This document shows positions 18,769-26,876 of a stretch of DNA of 64,000 nucleotides, piece by piece. Origin of the DNA: CADEEX01 sp964577955 (GTDB taxonomy: Bacteria; Acidobacteriota; Vicinamibacteria; Vicinamibacterales; CAVVIG01); the NCBI GenBank assembly GCA_964577955.1, contig CAZOAZ010000001.1, positions 124,001 through 188,000 of the forward strand, read 5' to 3'. The translations under genes and the position numbers were made by a program. The notes beneath the pieces were generated by a model. That model saw only the letters and a list, made by a program, of their open reading frames with translations. It was not told the DNA's origin and did not search any database. How positions within the stretch are numbered: position 1 is the first letter of the stretch; the number at the start of each line of letters is the position of its first letter.

Positions 18769-19535
18769 GCGCGCACCGCTGAATGTCCGCTACTGAAGCT
18801 GTCCATGAACGCCTTGGTCTCCGGATGACTGGGGTTGGCGAGCACTGTGCTCGCCGGACCGACTTCCACCGCGCGGCCGCCCTCGAAGTAGATCACCTGA
18901 TCGGCGATCGCCCGCGCAAAGTTCAAGTCGTGCGATACGACGATCAAGGTCTTCTTCAGATCGTCCAGGGCACGCAGGAACGTGGCGACTTCGTTGACCA
19001 GCCGCGGGTCGAGCGCGGAGGTCGGTTCGTCGAAGAGGACGACGGCCGGCTCCATTGCGAGCGCACGCGCAATCGCGACGCGCTGCTGCTGGCCGCCGGA
19101 AAGCTGCGCCGGATAGTGCTGCTCCTTGCCGGAGAGTCCGACGCGATTCAAGTAGTAGCGTCCGGTTTCTTCCGCTTTTGCCCGCGGCAGCTTCTTCACC
19201 GTCATCGGCGCCTCGATGACGTTCTCGAGTGCGGTCAGATGTGGAAACAGGTTGAAGTTCTGGAAGACCAGACCCACCCGCGCCCGGACTCTTTGTACCA
19301 GCGCATCGTCATCGGCTGCGCTCGGCGTTGTCCCGCCAGCCACTTCCACGTCATCAATCGCGATCCGCCCGGCGTCGAACCGCTCGAGCCGGTTCAAACA
19401 CCGCAGCATCGTCGACTTGCCGCACCCGGACGGGCCGAGAATCGTCGTCAGCTGGGCGTCGGCGATCTGAAACGTGGCGCCATTCAGGACGGTGTTCGGT
19501 CCGTACTTCTTGACGACATTGGCCACTTCGATCAC
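18765..19535 (-). CDS. Polar amino acid ABC transporter ATP-binding protein (GlnQ-like)
   Basis: A 256-residue ATPase. Walker A is GPSGCGKSTMLRCLNRLE, the signature LSGGQQQRVAIARAL, Walker B VVLFDEPTSALDP, and the H-loop VVSHDLNFAR. A 12-residue acidic insert between residues ~65 and 85 (GGTTPSAADDDAL) is slightly unusual. I place the start at GTG 19535 because GGAGG lies 5 nt upstream; a GTG at 19547 contains that ribosome-binding site. It forms an operon with the fused receptor-permease. A palindrome sits just upstream. Confidence 0.93.
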   Translation of the reverse strand: MIEVANVVKKYGPNTVLNGATFQIADAQLTTILGPSGCGKSTMLRCLNRLERFDAGRIAIDDVEVAGGTTPSAADDDALVQRVRARVGLVFQNFNLFPHLTALENVIEAPMTVKKLPRAKAEETGRYYLNRVGLSGKEQHYPAQLSGGQQQRVAIARALAMEPAVVLFDEPTSALDPRLVNEVATFLRALDDLKKTLIVVSHDLNFARAIADQVIYFEGGRAVEVGPASTVLANPSHPETKAFMDSFSSGHSAVRA

Positions 19536-19549
19536 GAGGTCCTCCACGC

Positions 19550-19569
19550 GGACCGGCTAAAGCCGGTCC
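19550..19569. repeat. Palindrome variant GGACCGGCT-AGCCGGTCC
   Basis: GGACCGGCTAAAGCCGGTCC lies between the GlnQ-like gene and the membrane-protein gene upstream of it. The arms differ from types A and B but remain fully complementary. Confidence 0.8.
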
Positions 19570-19572
19570 GTT

Positions 19573-20466
19573 TCAGTTCGACAAGAATGCCGTCACAAGC
19601 CCACCCGCAGCAGCCACGCAGAGCACCGCGAAGACACTGCGCCGGATGACGCTGCCTCTCAGCTGCGCGGCTACGGCCGAGGCATCGCCCTTCATGATTC
19701 TGACGATCTTCGACCAGTCGTTCCGGTCAGCCGCAATCGCGCGCCTGGTGTCGTCGTACGGACCGAAGACGGTCACCTGTGCGCCCGTCTCGATGCAGCG
19801 TTCATCGACGCGCGCGTTGATCGGCGGTGGATCGTCCAGATAGCGACGTTCGCGCCGAAATTCACCGTCATCGTCATTCCACAGATCCTCGACCTCAGGA
19901 CGAGTGAACGGTTTCCTGGCGGGGTGAAAGGGAAGTGTCGGCAGCAGTTCAGTCGCGCGCGCGAGCGCACCCTGCAGGTCGAGCTCAGATGGGGCGCAGT
20001 CGAGTTCCGGCACCGCCAGCAAGTCGTACGAGCCAGAATTCGTCACGATCGTCGCCGGCGTCTGTGCGATTCCGTCGCCGTAGATGACTTTGGTTGATGT
20101 GCGGGCGCCGGGCGTGCGCCGCCACTCGTAGACTTCAAAGCGATAGGCGACCGCCGGGCGATTGCTGAACGGCGTCTGGAGTGGCGTGCCTTGGGCCTTG
20201 ATCGTGCCGACCAGAACGGCCGACTGCCCATGGACGGGAGGCCGGCCGTCGAGCCCGCCGCTGATTGCCGCGCGTTCCTTCGAGGCCTGGACGGCCGAGA
20301 GCGCGAGGTTCGCGGCCATCCAGAGCAGGCCGCCGGCGAAGATGGCCACACCGATGGAACTCGTCAGCGGTACGCCAGCGACAGCGCGGAGCGCGCCGGC
20401 GACGCCGGCGATGGCCGCAAGCAGTGCGAGAAACGAAAGCGTTCCGTTGAAGGCGCAGCCCTTCAT
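19573..20466 (-). CDS. Membrane protein with a BAM/GIDE-like domain (MUL1-like, no RING)
   Basis: A 297-residue protein with two N-terminal helices (LSFLALLAAIAGVAGALRAV, IGVAIFAGGLLWMAANLAL) and one C-terminal helix (SVFAVLCVAAAGGLVTAFL). The middle soluble region contains VLVGTIKAQGTPLQTPFSNRPAVAYRFEVYEW, which recalls the BAM/GIDE domain of MUL1-type proteins (a G-V/I motif, then PL-SPFS, then C/AVYYR). Eukaryotic MUL1 adds a RING finger; none is present here. The role is unknown. The family assignment rests on pattern memory and is tentative. Confidence 0.65.
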   Translation of the reverse strand: MKGCAFNGTLSFLALLAAIAGVAGALRAVAGVPLTSSIGVAIFAGGLLWMAANLALSAVQASKERAAISGGLDGRPPVHGQSAVLVGTIKAQGTPLQTPFSNRPAVAYRFEVYEWRRTPGARTSTKVIYGDGIAQTPATIVTNSGSYDLLAVPELDCAPSELDLQGALARATELLPTLPFHPARKPFTRPEVEDLWNDDDGEFRRERRYLDDPPPINARVDERCIETGAQVTVFGPYDDTRRAIAADRNDWSKIVRIMKGDASAVAAQLRGSVIRRSVFAVLCVAAAGGLVTAFLSN

Positions 20467-20492
20467 GCCGCGTCATCGTACATTACGGTGGC

Positions 20493-20510
20493 GTCCGGCT
20501 TTAGCCGGAT
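20493..20510. repeat. Type B palindrome (GGTGGCGTCCGG form)
   Basis: GTCCGGCTTTAGCCGGAT with GGTGGC flank and a TTGCA tail; the same longer unit occurs at 30984-31008 and, inverted, at 55056-55086. Confidence 0.8.
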
Positions 20511-20536
20511 TGCAGTGTCGTGCGCGGCATCGGTAG

Positions 20537-20556
20537 GGACAGGCTTTAGCCTGTCC
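20537..20556. repeat. Type A palindrome
   Basis: GGACAGGCTTTAGCCTGTCC with the CGGTAG flank ends 2 bp before the stop codon of the hydrolase. Confidence 0.85.
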
Positions 20557-20558
20557 GA

Positions 20559-21827
20559 TCAGGCGCGAAGAAAGTCGATCAGCAGTCTGGCGACGGCGTC
20601 GGGCTGTTCCTGCTGGACCCAATGGCCCGCGCCCTCGAGCAGGTGGACGCCGCGCATCTGGGTGCACGCCGTCTTCGTCATCGCCTCGAGGCTGCCGGCG
20701 CGTTGATGCACGCCCCAGTCGCTCTTGCCCGAAATGAAGATGCTCGGGACGTCAATGGTCCGGCCGGCAAAGAGCTGCAGCTCCTGCGACCACTTCGGAT
20801 TCTGGCCGATGCGGTAGGACTGCAAGCCGCCTTGAAATCCGGTGCGGCCGTACTCGCTCGCATAGACCTGGAGTTCGTCCTCGGTCAGCCACGTGCACGC
20901 GGCAATCTCCGCCGCCGACGGCATCGCCGCCGCCGCCGTTTCCGCCATGCCCTGGTTCAGATCCATCACGTAGTACTTCGGCAGCTTCGCCAGCTCGCTG
21001 GCATTGAAGGCGGTGAGCGGGAACGGCTTGTTGTCTTTCCAGTCGGCGCTCTTGAAGTGATAGTAGGCGCGGATGAAATCGTGGATCCCCTGCCTGGGAT
21101 GCCACATGTTTTCATTCGCGGGACGCGTCGCGTAGTAGGCCTGATAGTGCTTGCGCGGCTGCGGCAGTGCCGCGAGCTCCGCGTTGACATCGGGTCGTCG
21201 CGCCGCGGTAGGTGTGGGCTCCGGTTTCAACCGGGCCTCTTCGTAGGGGCCCACGGTGTTGAAAGGCAGCGTCGGCGATCCGCCGAACGGCGCGCTCATC
21301 AACGCCACCTTCGTGAAGACGTCGGGACGGGTGAGCGCGCACCAGGCCGCGACCGGTGAGCCGTAATCGTGGCCGATGATGGCGGCGACGCGGCGATAGC
21401 CGAACGCGGACACCAGTCCGAGCATGTCGCGCGTGTGATTCAGCTGCGTGAACGGTGCCAGGTCATCGTCGAACTTCACCTCTGTGCCGCCGGACCGTCC
21501 GTAGCCGCGCTGATCGGGAACGATGACGTGATACCCGGCGCGTGCCAGGGGGAGGATGATCTTGCGCCAGCTGTAGGCGAGTTCCGGGAAGCCGTGGACG
21601 AGCAGCAGGAGCGGACGATTGGGCGTCTCGAATCCCGCTTCGAGGACGTGAAAGGTGATCCCGTTGACGTTGTTCACCAGCCGCGATCGGATCCCGGCCG
21701 GCAGCGTCGTCTGGCCGTAGAGCACCTCGCGGTTGACGGTTTGGGCCTGGGCGCGGAAGGGCAATGCGCTCGCGACTGACGCGGCGGCGAGACCCTGGAT
21801 CACTTCGCGGCGGGTAAGGATAGGCAT
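20559..21827 (-). CDS. Tat-exported alpha/beta hydrolase, epoxide-hydrolase-like
   Basis: A 422-residue protein opening TRREVIQGLAAASVASAL, a twin-arginine-type export signal. It has the HGFPELAYSWR oxyanion motif (about residue 78), PDQRGYGRSG, and GHDYGSPVA with the nucleophile as Asp154, which points to an epoxide hydrolase or haloalkane dehalogenase-like enzyme rather than an esterase. The C-terminal acid/His segment ends EGAGHWVQQEQPD. Residues ~197-212 (EARLKPEPTPTAARRPD) are translated palindrome DNA inserted in frame in the cap-domain region. The substrate is unknown. Confidence 0.9.
   Translation of the reverse strand: MPILTRREVIQGLAAASVASALPFRAQAQTVNREVLYGQTTLPAGIRSRLVNNVNGITFHVLEAGFETPNRPLLLLVHGFPELAYSWRKIILPLARAGYHVIVPDQRGYGRSGGTEVKFDDDLAPFTQLNHTRDMLGLVSAFGYRRVAAIIGHDYGSPVAAWCALTRPDVFTKVALMSAPFGGSPTLPFNTVGPYEEARLKPEPTPTAARRPDVNAELAALPQPRKHYQAYYATRPANENMWHPRQGIHDFIRAYYHFKSADWKDNKPFPLTAFNASELAKLPKYYVMDLNQGMAETAAAAMPSAAEIAACTWLTEDELQVYASEYGRTGFQGGLQSYRIGQNPKWSQELQLFAGRTIDVPSIFISGKSDWGVHQRAGSLEAMTKTACTQMRGVHLLEGAGHWVQQEQPDAVARLLIDFLRA
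21217..21237. repeat. Palindrome inside a coding region
   Basis: A diverged copy with arms GGCTCCGGTT/AACCGGGCC around TC lies inside the Tat hydrolase and encodes ARLKPEPT on the minus strand. Confidence 0.65.
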
Positions 21828-21854
21828 GGCGAGGATGATACGCCGCCCGCCCGG

Positions 21855-23312
21855 CTATGGGGGAGACATCTGCGCGAGGTGTTCGCGGTTGGCGATGTTT
21901 CGCGATGCGACGGTGACGTCGGTGTACGGAGCAGGGGATGAGCCATCGACGAGCGGGTCGTCGACGCCATTCAAGTAGCGGTTCAGAAACGCTACGGTGT
22001 ACTGATTGATGATGCGATGCGCACGCCGGACATCCATCAGCGGATTCGGCAGTCGAAGCAGCAGGCCGAGATCTGAGAACGTCGTGTGATTGGTGCCGCC
22101 GATGAAGACGTTGTAGATCGGACTCTGGGTTTGTCCGAACAGCTGCATCTGCCGAGCGTAATGGTCCTGCTCGGCGGTCTTGAAAGTGGCTTGCGTCAGA
22201 TTCCATCGCGCCAGCTGCGCATCGGTGCTCCTGATGTAAGGCTCGGCGGACTGCAAATACAGGAGGGGCCGCCGGAGGTCTCTCGGGGTGTTGGCTGCGA
22301 AGTACGGTTTACCGTCCTCGGCGACGCCAGCGCGAATCCGCGGTTCGTCGAGCAGGGCCTGAACGACGACCGAGCCGCCAAACGAGGCGCCGACATAGCC
22401 CACACGCGAGAGATCGAGGCGCCCGGTCAACTGGCCGCGCGCGTCGTGAGCGTTGAGCGCGTCCAGTGCATCGAGGACGAACTGGACGTCCTTCACCCAG
22501 GTCTGAAGCATCCGAGTCGACCGGGCGTCGACGAACACCGGCCAGGCGGCATCGGGGCCGGGCGGGACGGCATGGCCGTCGGGAAAGATCGTCGTCGACG
22601 CGTAGCCGGTGTGATCGATCGCGAACGTCACGAAGCCGCTCGATGCCAGCGCTTCCATCTGAAAGATGCTTTGCGATCGATTTGCGCCGAGCGGACCGTG
22701 CGAGAAGAGGACGACTGGGAAGGAGTCGGGACTGCTCGCGAATGGCGCATCGACGGTCGCGTGAGTCTTGACCAGGCGCAGGTTGTCGAAGAGCGCGGCG
22801 GGCAGCCCGGCAAACGCGCCGTAGGCGTTCTGCAGCAAGCGCGGATGCGTCGTGATGCCGGCCGCCGGTCCAGCCGCGGCCGCCGCCGGATACCAGGCCT
22901 GCACGACGAGATTGCGATCGTCGGGGCCGTGGTGCAGTTCGTAGATCGCGGTGCCAATCGCAAATCGTCCCGCCGGGGCATCGTAGCTATAGACGGGGAA
23001 GATCGACGGCAACACCGCCGCAATGGCAGCCCAGGCCGCGACCGCCAGCGTGCGCGCGCCCCCCAAAAGCCCTCCGGTCAATCGTCGTCGTTCGTGGCGC
23101 AGCCGGTAGAGGGCATACATGGACATTCCCGCCACCAGCGCGTACGTCGGAATCATCTGGACACGTCCGCCCTCGAACGTGGCGTGGAGCACGCCCACGG
23201 GAAGCGCAATGCCCAGGAAGGCGCCGTAACCCGGCCGCCGCGCCACACCGACTCGCCACCATGTCATCCAACCTGCCGCGACGATCCACAATCCCAATTC
23301 GAGCGTTCTCAC
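21855..23312 (-). CDS. Platelet-activating-factor acetylhydrolase-like / dienelactone-hydrolase-like membrane protein
   Basis: A 485-residue protein. Four N-terminal hydrophobic segments (GLWIVAAGWMTWW, YGAFLGIALPVGVLHA, IPTYALVAGMSMYAL, TLAVAAWAAIAAVLPSIF) precede a PAF-acetylhydrolase-type alpha/beta hydrolase: VVLFSHGPLGAN (oxyanion), GYVGASFGGSVVVQ (nucleophile Ser), VAEDGKPYF (acid region) and GGTNHTTFSDLGLL (His). GTG 23312 has GGTGGAGG just upstream; a longer frame to 23423 would translate a palindromic repeat (ASGFSPISCNPTKVG). It probably cleaves short acyl esters at the membrane face. Confidence 0.85.
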   Translation of the reverse strand: MRTLELGLWIVAAGWMTWWRVGVARRPGYGAFLGIALPVGVLHATFEGGRVQMIPTYALVAGMSMYALYRLRHERRRLTGGLLGGARTLAVAAWAAIAAVLPSIFPVYSYDAPAGRFAIGTAIYELHHGPDDRNLVVQAWYPAAAAAGPAAGITTHPRLLQNAYGAFAGLPAALFDNLRLVKTHATVDAPFASSPDSFPVVLFSHGPLGANRSQSIFQMEALASSGFVTFAIDHTGYASTTIFPDGHAVPPGPDAAWPVFVDARSTRMLQTWVKDVQFVLDALDALNAHDARGQLTGRLDLSRVGYVGASFGGSVVVQALLDEPRIRAGVAEDGKPYFAANTPRDLRRPLLYLQSAEPYIRSTDAQLARWNLTQATFKTAEQDHYARQMQLFGQTQSPIYNVFIGGTNHTTFSDLGLLLRLPNPLMDVRRAHRIINQYTVAFLNRYLNGVDDPLVDGSSPAPYTDVTVASRNIANREHLAQMSPP

Positions 23313-23370
23313 GGTGCCTCCACCCTGAGATTGATGCCGGAGGATCGGAGGCGTTACGGGTCGGCTGCGG

Positions 23371-23428
23371 CGGCGTCCGACTTTAGTCGGATTGCATGAA
23401 ATCGGGCTGAAGCCAGACGCCACCGGGA
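23371..23428. repeat. Two degraded type B palindromes
   Basis: GTCCGACTTTAGTCGGA keeps pairing through a compensating change in both arms. It is followed by the decayed copy ATCGGGCTGAAGCCAGACGC. They lie between the SPFH and hydrolase genes. Confidence 0.65.
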
Positions 23429-23434
23429 TCCGCG

Positions 23435-25279
23435 CTACTTCTCAGCCGCCGGGTGACTGTTCTTGTCCGCCGCAATCAGCCGCGCCAGCATCACGCTGGC
23501 AAGCCCGCCGCCGGGTTCGCCGCTCACCGCGATGTCCGGCACCAGTTTCACCTTGTTCTCGCCGAGGATCGCGGCGAGCTGCATCGCGGTGTAGCCGTTC
23601 GCGCCCACGGCCTCGATGCCGAGCTTGTAGGCTTCAGCCTTTGCGGCGCCGACCGCACGGATCGACGCCGCCTGGCCTTCACCCGTCAGCTGCGCCGCCG
23701 CCGCGTCACCCTCCGCGCGTAACCGGATGGCCGCGGACTCACCTTCGGCATGGTACCGGGTCGCGGTCGCCTGACCCTTGGCCGCTTCGGCGGTCGCGGC
23801 GGCGTTCTGCTGCGCGATCCGCACCAGTTGCTCCGAACGAACGACTTCGCCCTGCAAGTTGGCGACCGCCGTTTCGCGTTCGAGCGCCTGCCGTTTCACC
23901 TGGGCCTCGCGCTGTGCGTCGTAGGTCCGTTCCATCTCCGCCGCGATCTTGCGGTCGGTCTGCGTTTTCATCAGATCCGCCGGCGGGGCGATGTCGCCGA
24001 TCAACGTGTCGATGCACTCGACGTCGTAGGCCGCGATCGCCTTCTGGATGCTCTCGAACGCTTGACGCTGCCGGTCGCTGCGCGCCGACAGGAACTCGAG
24101 CACGGTGACCTGTTGCGCCGAGTTCCTGAAGTAGTTGCCGACGGTCGGCTGCAGCACGTGATCCACCAGATTCTGCATCGACCCGACGCGCGAGATCACC
24201 CGCGGCGCGTTCTTCATCCCGATGTGGATGATCTGCGACACGTCCAGACTGAACGAGAAACCGTCCTTCGACCGCACCAGGATTGACGACAACCGCTCGT
24301 CATAGTGGTGCGCCTCGGTCCGCGCCGCCCAGTTCAACACGATGTTCGTCGTCGGCACGAGTTCCACTTTCATGACCCGGCTGTTGATCGGGTGCTTGCC
24401 GGGCAGCAGCGGCTCGACCCAGACGCCTTTGCGCCCGCGTTCGACGAGGTCGCCGTGGGTGAACGAGTCGCCCGAGACGTCCAGGTGCTCGCGGCCCACG
24501 TAGCTGACGACGACGCCGACGTAGCCGATCGGGATTTCAGTCAACGGCACTTGTTCAACCTGCACCAGCCACGGGTTCAGGTTCCACGAACCCGACAGCA
24601 GCACCTCTTCCTGAAGACCGCGGCAGCCGCCGGCTTCAATGAACGCCTGACCGCGCTGGAAGCTTTCATGTCCGGCGACGACCGGACCGGCAAGATCGCC
24701 AGGCATGATCGGGTGGCCGTCGAGCATCGTCACGATGCCGACGCGATCGGGCGGCGCCTGGTAGACCCGCAGGTCGTGCGGGTTGAGCGCGTGACTCTTC
24801 GCATTGAGCGGCGTCACGACTTCGAACAGCGCCGGGTTGATGCGGTAGGTGCCTGCCGTCAGCACGGCGATCTGCCGTCCCCGTTCGCCGCCGTTTCTGA
24901 GAAACGCCGCCGCGTCCTGGTAGTTGTCGCACCCGATCGCGCGCGCGAGCACGCGTTCGGACGGAATCGCCGCGCCGTCAGCCGCGACCACGAGCGCGAG
25001 TTCGCCCGGCTGGATGATGACGACCGGGATCTTCTCGACCTTGTAGCGCCAGCGCCAGAGTCCGAAGTGCCATCCCGGCGGCAGCAGTTGCGCCTGATAG
25101 CCGGCCTCGCCGTCGAGCGCGATGATCCGGCCCGAGGGCAGCGGAGGACCGAAGCGCTTGACCACCAGCCCCGATTCGTCCTCGGCGATGATGCGGATGC
25201 CCGCCCAGAGCATCAGCAGCACGAACAGCCCGAGCGACGCCAGCAGTCCGACCGTCAGCCCCACGCTTGTCAGAGTCAT
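23435..25279 (-). CDS. SPFH/band-7 (flotillin-like) membrane scaffold protein
   Basis: A 614-residue protein. One N-terminal helix (VGLTVGLLASLGLFVLLMLWAGI) precedes an SPFH-type region with an unusually long front half (ESGLVVKRFGPPLPSGRII, GYVGVVVSYVGRE, DGFSFSLDVSQIIHIG). A long coiled coil runs from about residue 430 (KTQTDRKIAAEMERTYDAQREAQVKRQALERE, then AEGESAAIRLRAEGDAAAAQL) to a Gly-rich end. Flotillin-like proteins organise membrane microdomains. ATG 25279 has AAGGAGA four bases upstream. It is divergent from the sigma-54 activator across 220 bp. Confidence 0.88.
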   Translation of the reverse strand: MTLTSVGLTVGLLASLGLFVLLMLWAGIRIIAEDESGLVVKRFGPPLPSGRIIALDGEAGYQAQLLPPGWHFGLWRWRYKVEKIPVVIIQPGELALVVAADGAAIPSERVLARAIGCDNYQDAAAFLRNGGERGRQIAVLTAGTYRINPALFEVVTPLNAKSHALNPHDLRVYQAPPDRVGIVTMLDGHPIMPGDLAGPVVAGHESFQRGQAFIEAGGCRGLQEEVLLSGSWNLNPWLVQVEQVPLTEIPIGYVGVVVSYVGREHLDVSGDSFTHGDLVERGRKGVWVEPLLPGKHPINSRVMKVELVPTTNIVLNWAARTEAHHYDERLSSILVRSKDGFSFSLDVSQIIHIGMKNAPRVISRVGSMQNLVDHVLQPTVGNYFRNSAQQVTVLEFLSARSDRQRQAFESIQKAIAAYDVECIDTLIGDIAPPADLMKTQTDRKIAAEMERTYDAQREAQVKRQALERETAVANLQGEVVRSEQLVRIAQQNAAATAEAAKGQATATRYHAEGESAAIRLRAEGDAAAAQLTGEGQAASIRAVGAAKAEAYKLGIEAVGANGYTAMQLAAILGENKVKLVPDIAVSGEPGGGLASVMLARLIAADKNSHPAAEK

Positions 25280-25332
25280 GTCGTCTCCTTGTGCGTGACG
25301 CCATGTGGGTCCCACTTCAGTCGGACCTCGAA

Positions 25333-25350
25333 GTCCGGCTAAAGCCGGAC
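25333..25350. repeat. Type B palindrome
   Basis: GTCCGGCTAAAGCCGGAC lies in the 220-bp divergent region, next to a half-decayed copy (GGGTCCCACTTCAGTCGGACC) at about 25308-25327. Confidence 0.8.
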
Positions 25351-25463
25351 CCTACAGGTGCCACAGTGCGGCTGCCGTGAGTGCATCGGCTGGGCCAGCC
25401 CGCGCGCGGCGAGGATCGACAAAATCAGGCCTGATTTCGAGTGGCGTTACATCATGAGCGCGA

Positions 25464-25492
25464 TTGTAATGACGTTGAGTCAGTGATTAAAT
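25464..25492 (+). promoter_or_regulatory. Candidate sigma-70-type promoter for a leaderless transcript
   Basis: TTGTAA (25464-25469), a 17-bp spacer and TTAAAT (25487-25492) place the start of transcription at or next to the A of ATG 25500. There is no ribosome-binding site before that ATG, which fits a leaderless message. Confidence 0.35.
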
Positions 25493-25499
25493 CGCGTTC

Positions 25500-26876
25500 A
25501 TGCCAACCGTCACCTGGCAGGGAGGCGAACCGCCGCGGGCCGTGGACGCCGCGCTGAAGGCCGCGACGATCCAGGTAACGCGCGTGGCAGGGGTCAGCCT
25601 GCAGGCTGGTCCCTTGATCGTTTTTAGCGAAAAGCCGCGGATCCCCCCTGTCAAACAACGCGTGCTGTGGATCTGGCTCTGCCGGGACCGGGTGCCTGAT
25701 GCTCGCGCGACCGAGGCCGTGCTGCAGGGCGCGTATGCGGTGATCTCGCTCGCCGACGCGACCGCGCCCGCCGAACTGGTGACACGCGTGCAGGAACTGC
25801 TGACGCCGGATCCTGCGGCAACCCCCCCGTCTGACATCGTCATGAAGAGCGCCGCGGCACGCCGCGCGATGATCCGTGCCGCGCGCGTGGCCGCCACCGC
25901 CATGCCGGTGCTCCTGGTCGGCGAAACCGGCACCGGCAAGGAAGTGATGGCGCGGCTCATTCATTCCTGGTCGGCGCGGGCGAGGCAGCCGTGGGTCGCG
26001 ATCAACTGCGCCGCGATTCCCAACGAGCTGATGGAGGCGGAACTCTTCGGCTACGCCCGCGGGGCGTTCTCTGGTGCCGTGCAGCGCTACGACGGGCAGC
26101 TGATGGCGGCCTCCGGCGGCACGGTCTTCCTGGACGAGATCCACGAAACACCGCTCGAAACCCAGGTCAAACTCCTCCGCGTCCTCGAGGACCGCATCGT
26201 CAATCGGCTCGGCGAGAACGCCTGGCATGAAGTGGACTTCCGGCTGATCGCGGCGACCAATCGCGACCTGCGCGCGCTGATCGACGCTGGACTCTTTGGC
26301 GCCGACCTCTACGAGCGCCTGGCGATCGTGACGATCCGGCTCGCGCCGCTGCGCGAACGTCTCGAGGATCTCCCGTCGCTCGCGGAGCATTTCCTCGCGA
26401 AGTTTGCCAAAGAGCAGAGCCGCCCGAAGCTGATCGGGATCTCCGCCGCGGCGATGCGCGCGCTGACCGCGTACCCATGGCCAGGCAACATCCGCGAACT
26501 GCGCAATGTGATCTACGAAACGCTCGTCTTCAAGCGCGCGGGGGTGGAACTCCTGTTGTCGGATTTGCCGCGTCGCATCCTGCGCCGAGGGCAGGCCGCG
26601 CGCGAGTCGATGGTCGACCGTGCTGCGCTGGCGAGAAAGATCGAATCAGGATCGATGAATCTGAAGGCTGAAGTGCACGCGCTGCACCGCGTGGCGATCG
26701 AGGAAGCGCTCTCGCGTGCCGGCGGCAACGCCGCCGAGGCCGCGCGTCTCCTCGGGGAAGTCGGCCGAGGAGTGGCGCGCGACCCCGGCGGCACGCTGCG
26801 CGCGATGATCCGGCGTCTCGAACGCCGAGACACCGGCAGGGACAGGCTAAGGCCTGTCCCTGCCGCTAGCCGCTAA
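25500..26876 (+). CDS. Sigma-54-dependent activator (AAA+), no receiver domain, GAFSGA variant
   Basis: A 458-residue protein. Residues 1-115 form an unrecognised alpha/beta domain that lacks the acidic pocket and phospho-Asp of a receiver. The AAA+ core has Walker A GETGTGKE, the sigma-54 contact loop GAFSGA (normally GAFTGA), Walker B GGTVFLDEIHE, sensor I ATNRDL, the arginine-finger region ERLAIVTIRLAPLRER and sensor II WPGNIRELRN. The C-terminus holds a Fis-like helix-turn-helix with an expanded turn (EEALSRAGGNAAEAARLLGE, VARDPGGTLRAMIRRL). The last 14 residues (GRDRLRPVPAASR) are translated palindrome. Its stop overlaps the convergent gene by 4 bp. Confidence 0.88.
   Translation: MPTVTWQGGEPPRAVDAALKAATIQVTRVAGVSLQAGPLIVFSEKPRIPPVKQRVLWIWLCRDRVPDARATEAVLQGAYAVISLADATAPAELVTRVQELLTPDPAATPPSDIVMKSAAARRAMIRAARVAATAMPVLLVGETGTGKEVMARLIHSWSARARQPWVAINCAAIPNELMEAELFGYARGAFSGAVQRYDGQLMAASGGTVFLDEIHETPLETQVKLLRVLEDRIVNRLGENAWHEVDFRLIAATNRDLRALIDAGLFGADLYERLAIVTIRLAPLRERLEDLPSLAEHFLAKFAKEQSRPKLIGISAAAMRALTAYPWPGNIRELRNVIYETLVFKRAGVELLLSDLPRRILRRGQAARESMVDRAALARKIESGSMNLKAEVHALHRVAIEEALSRAGGNAAEAARLLGEVGRGVARDPGGTLRAMIRRLERRDTGRDRLRPVPAASR
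26835..26864. repeat. Long type A palindrome forming the 3' end of a CDS
   Basis: GGCAGGGACAGG pairs with CCTGTCCCTGCC around a short loop, a 12-bp stem directly before two convergent overlapping stop codons. It may also stop transcription from both sides. Confidence 0.8.

Noticed and set aside
25280..25499. Sigma-54 promoter in the divergent region between the SPFH gene and the activator
   Set aside because: A GTGGCAC stretch exists on the minus strand, but no GC element follows at the required 10-11 bp spacing from it.
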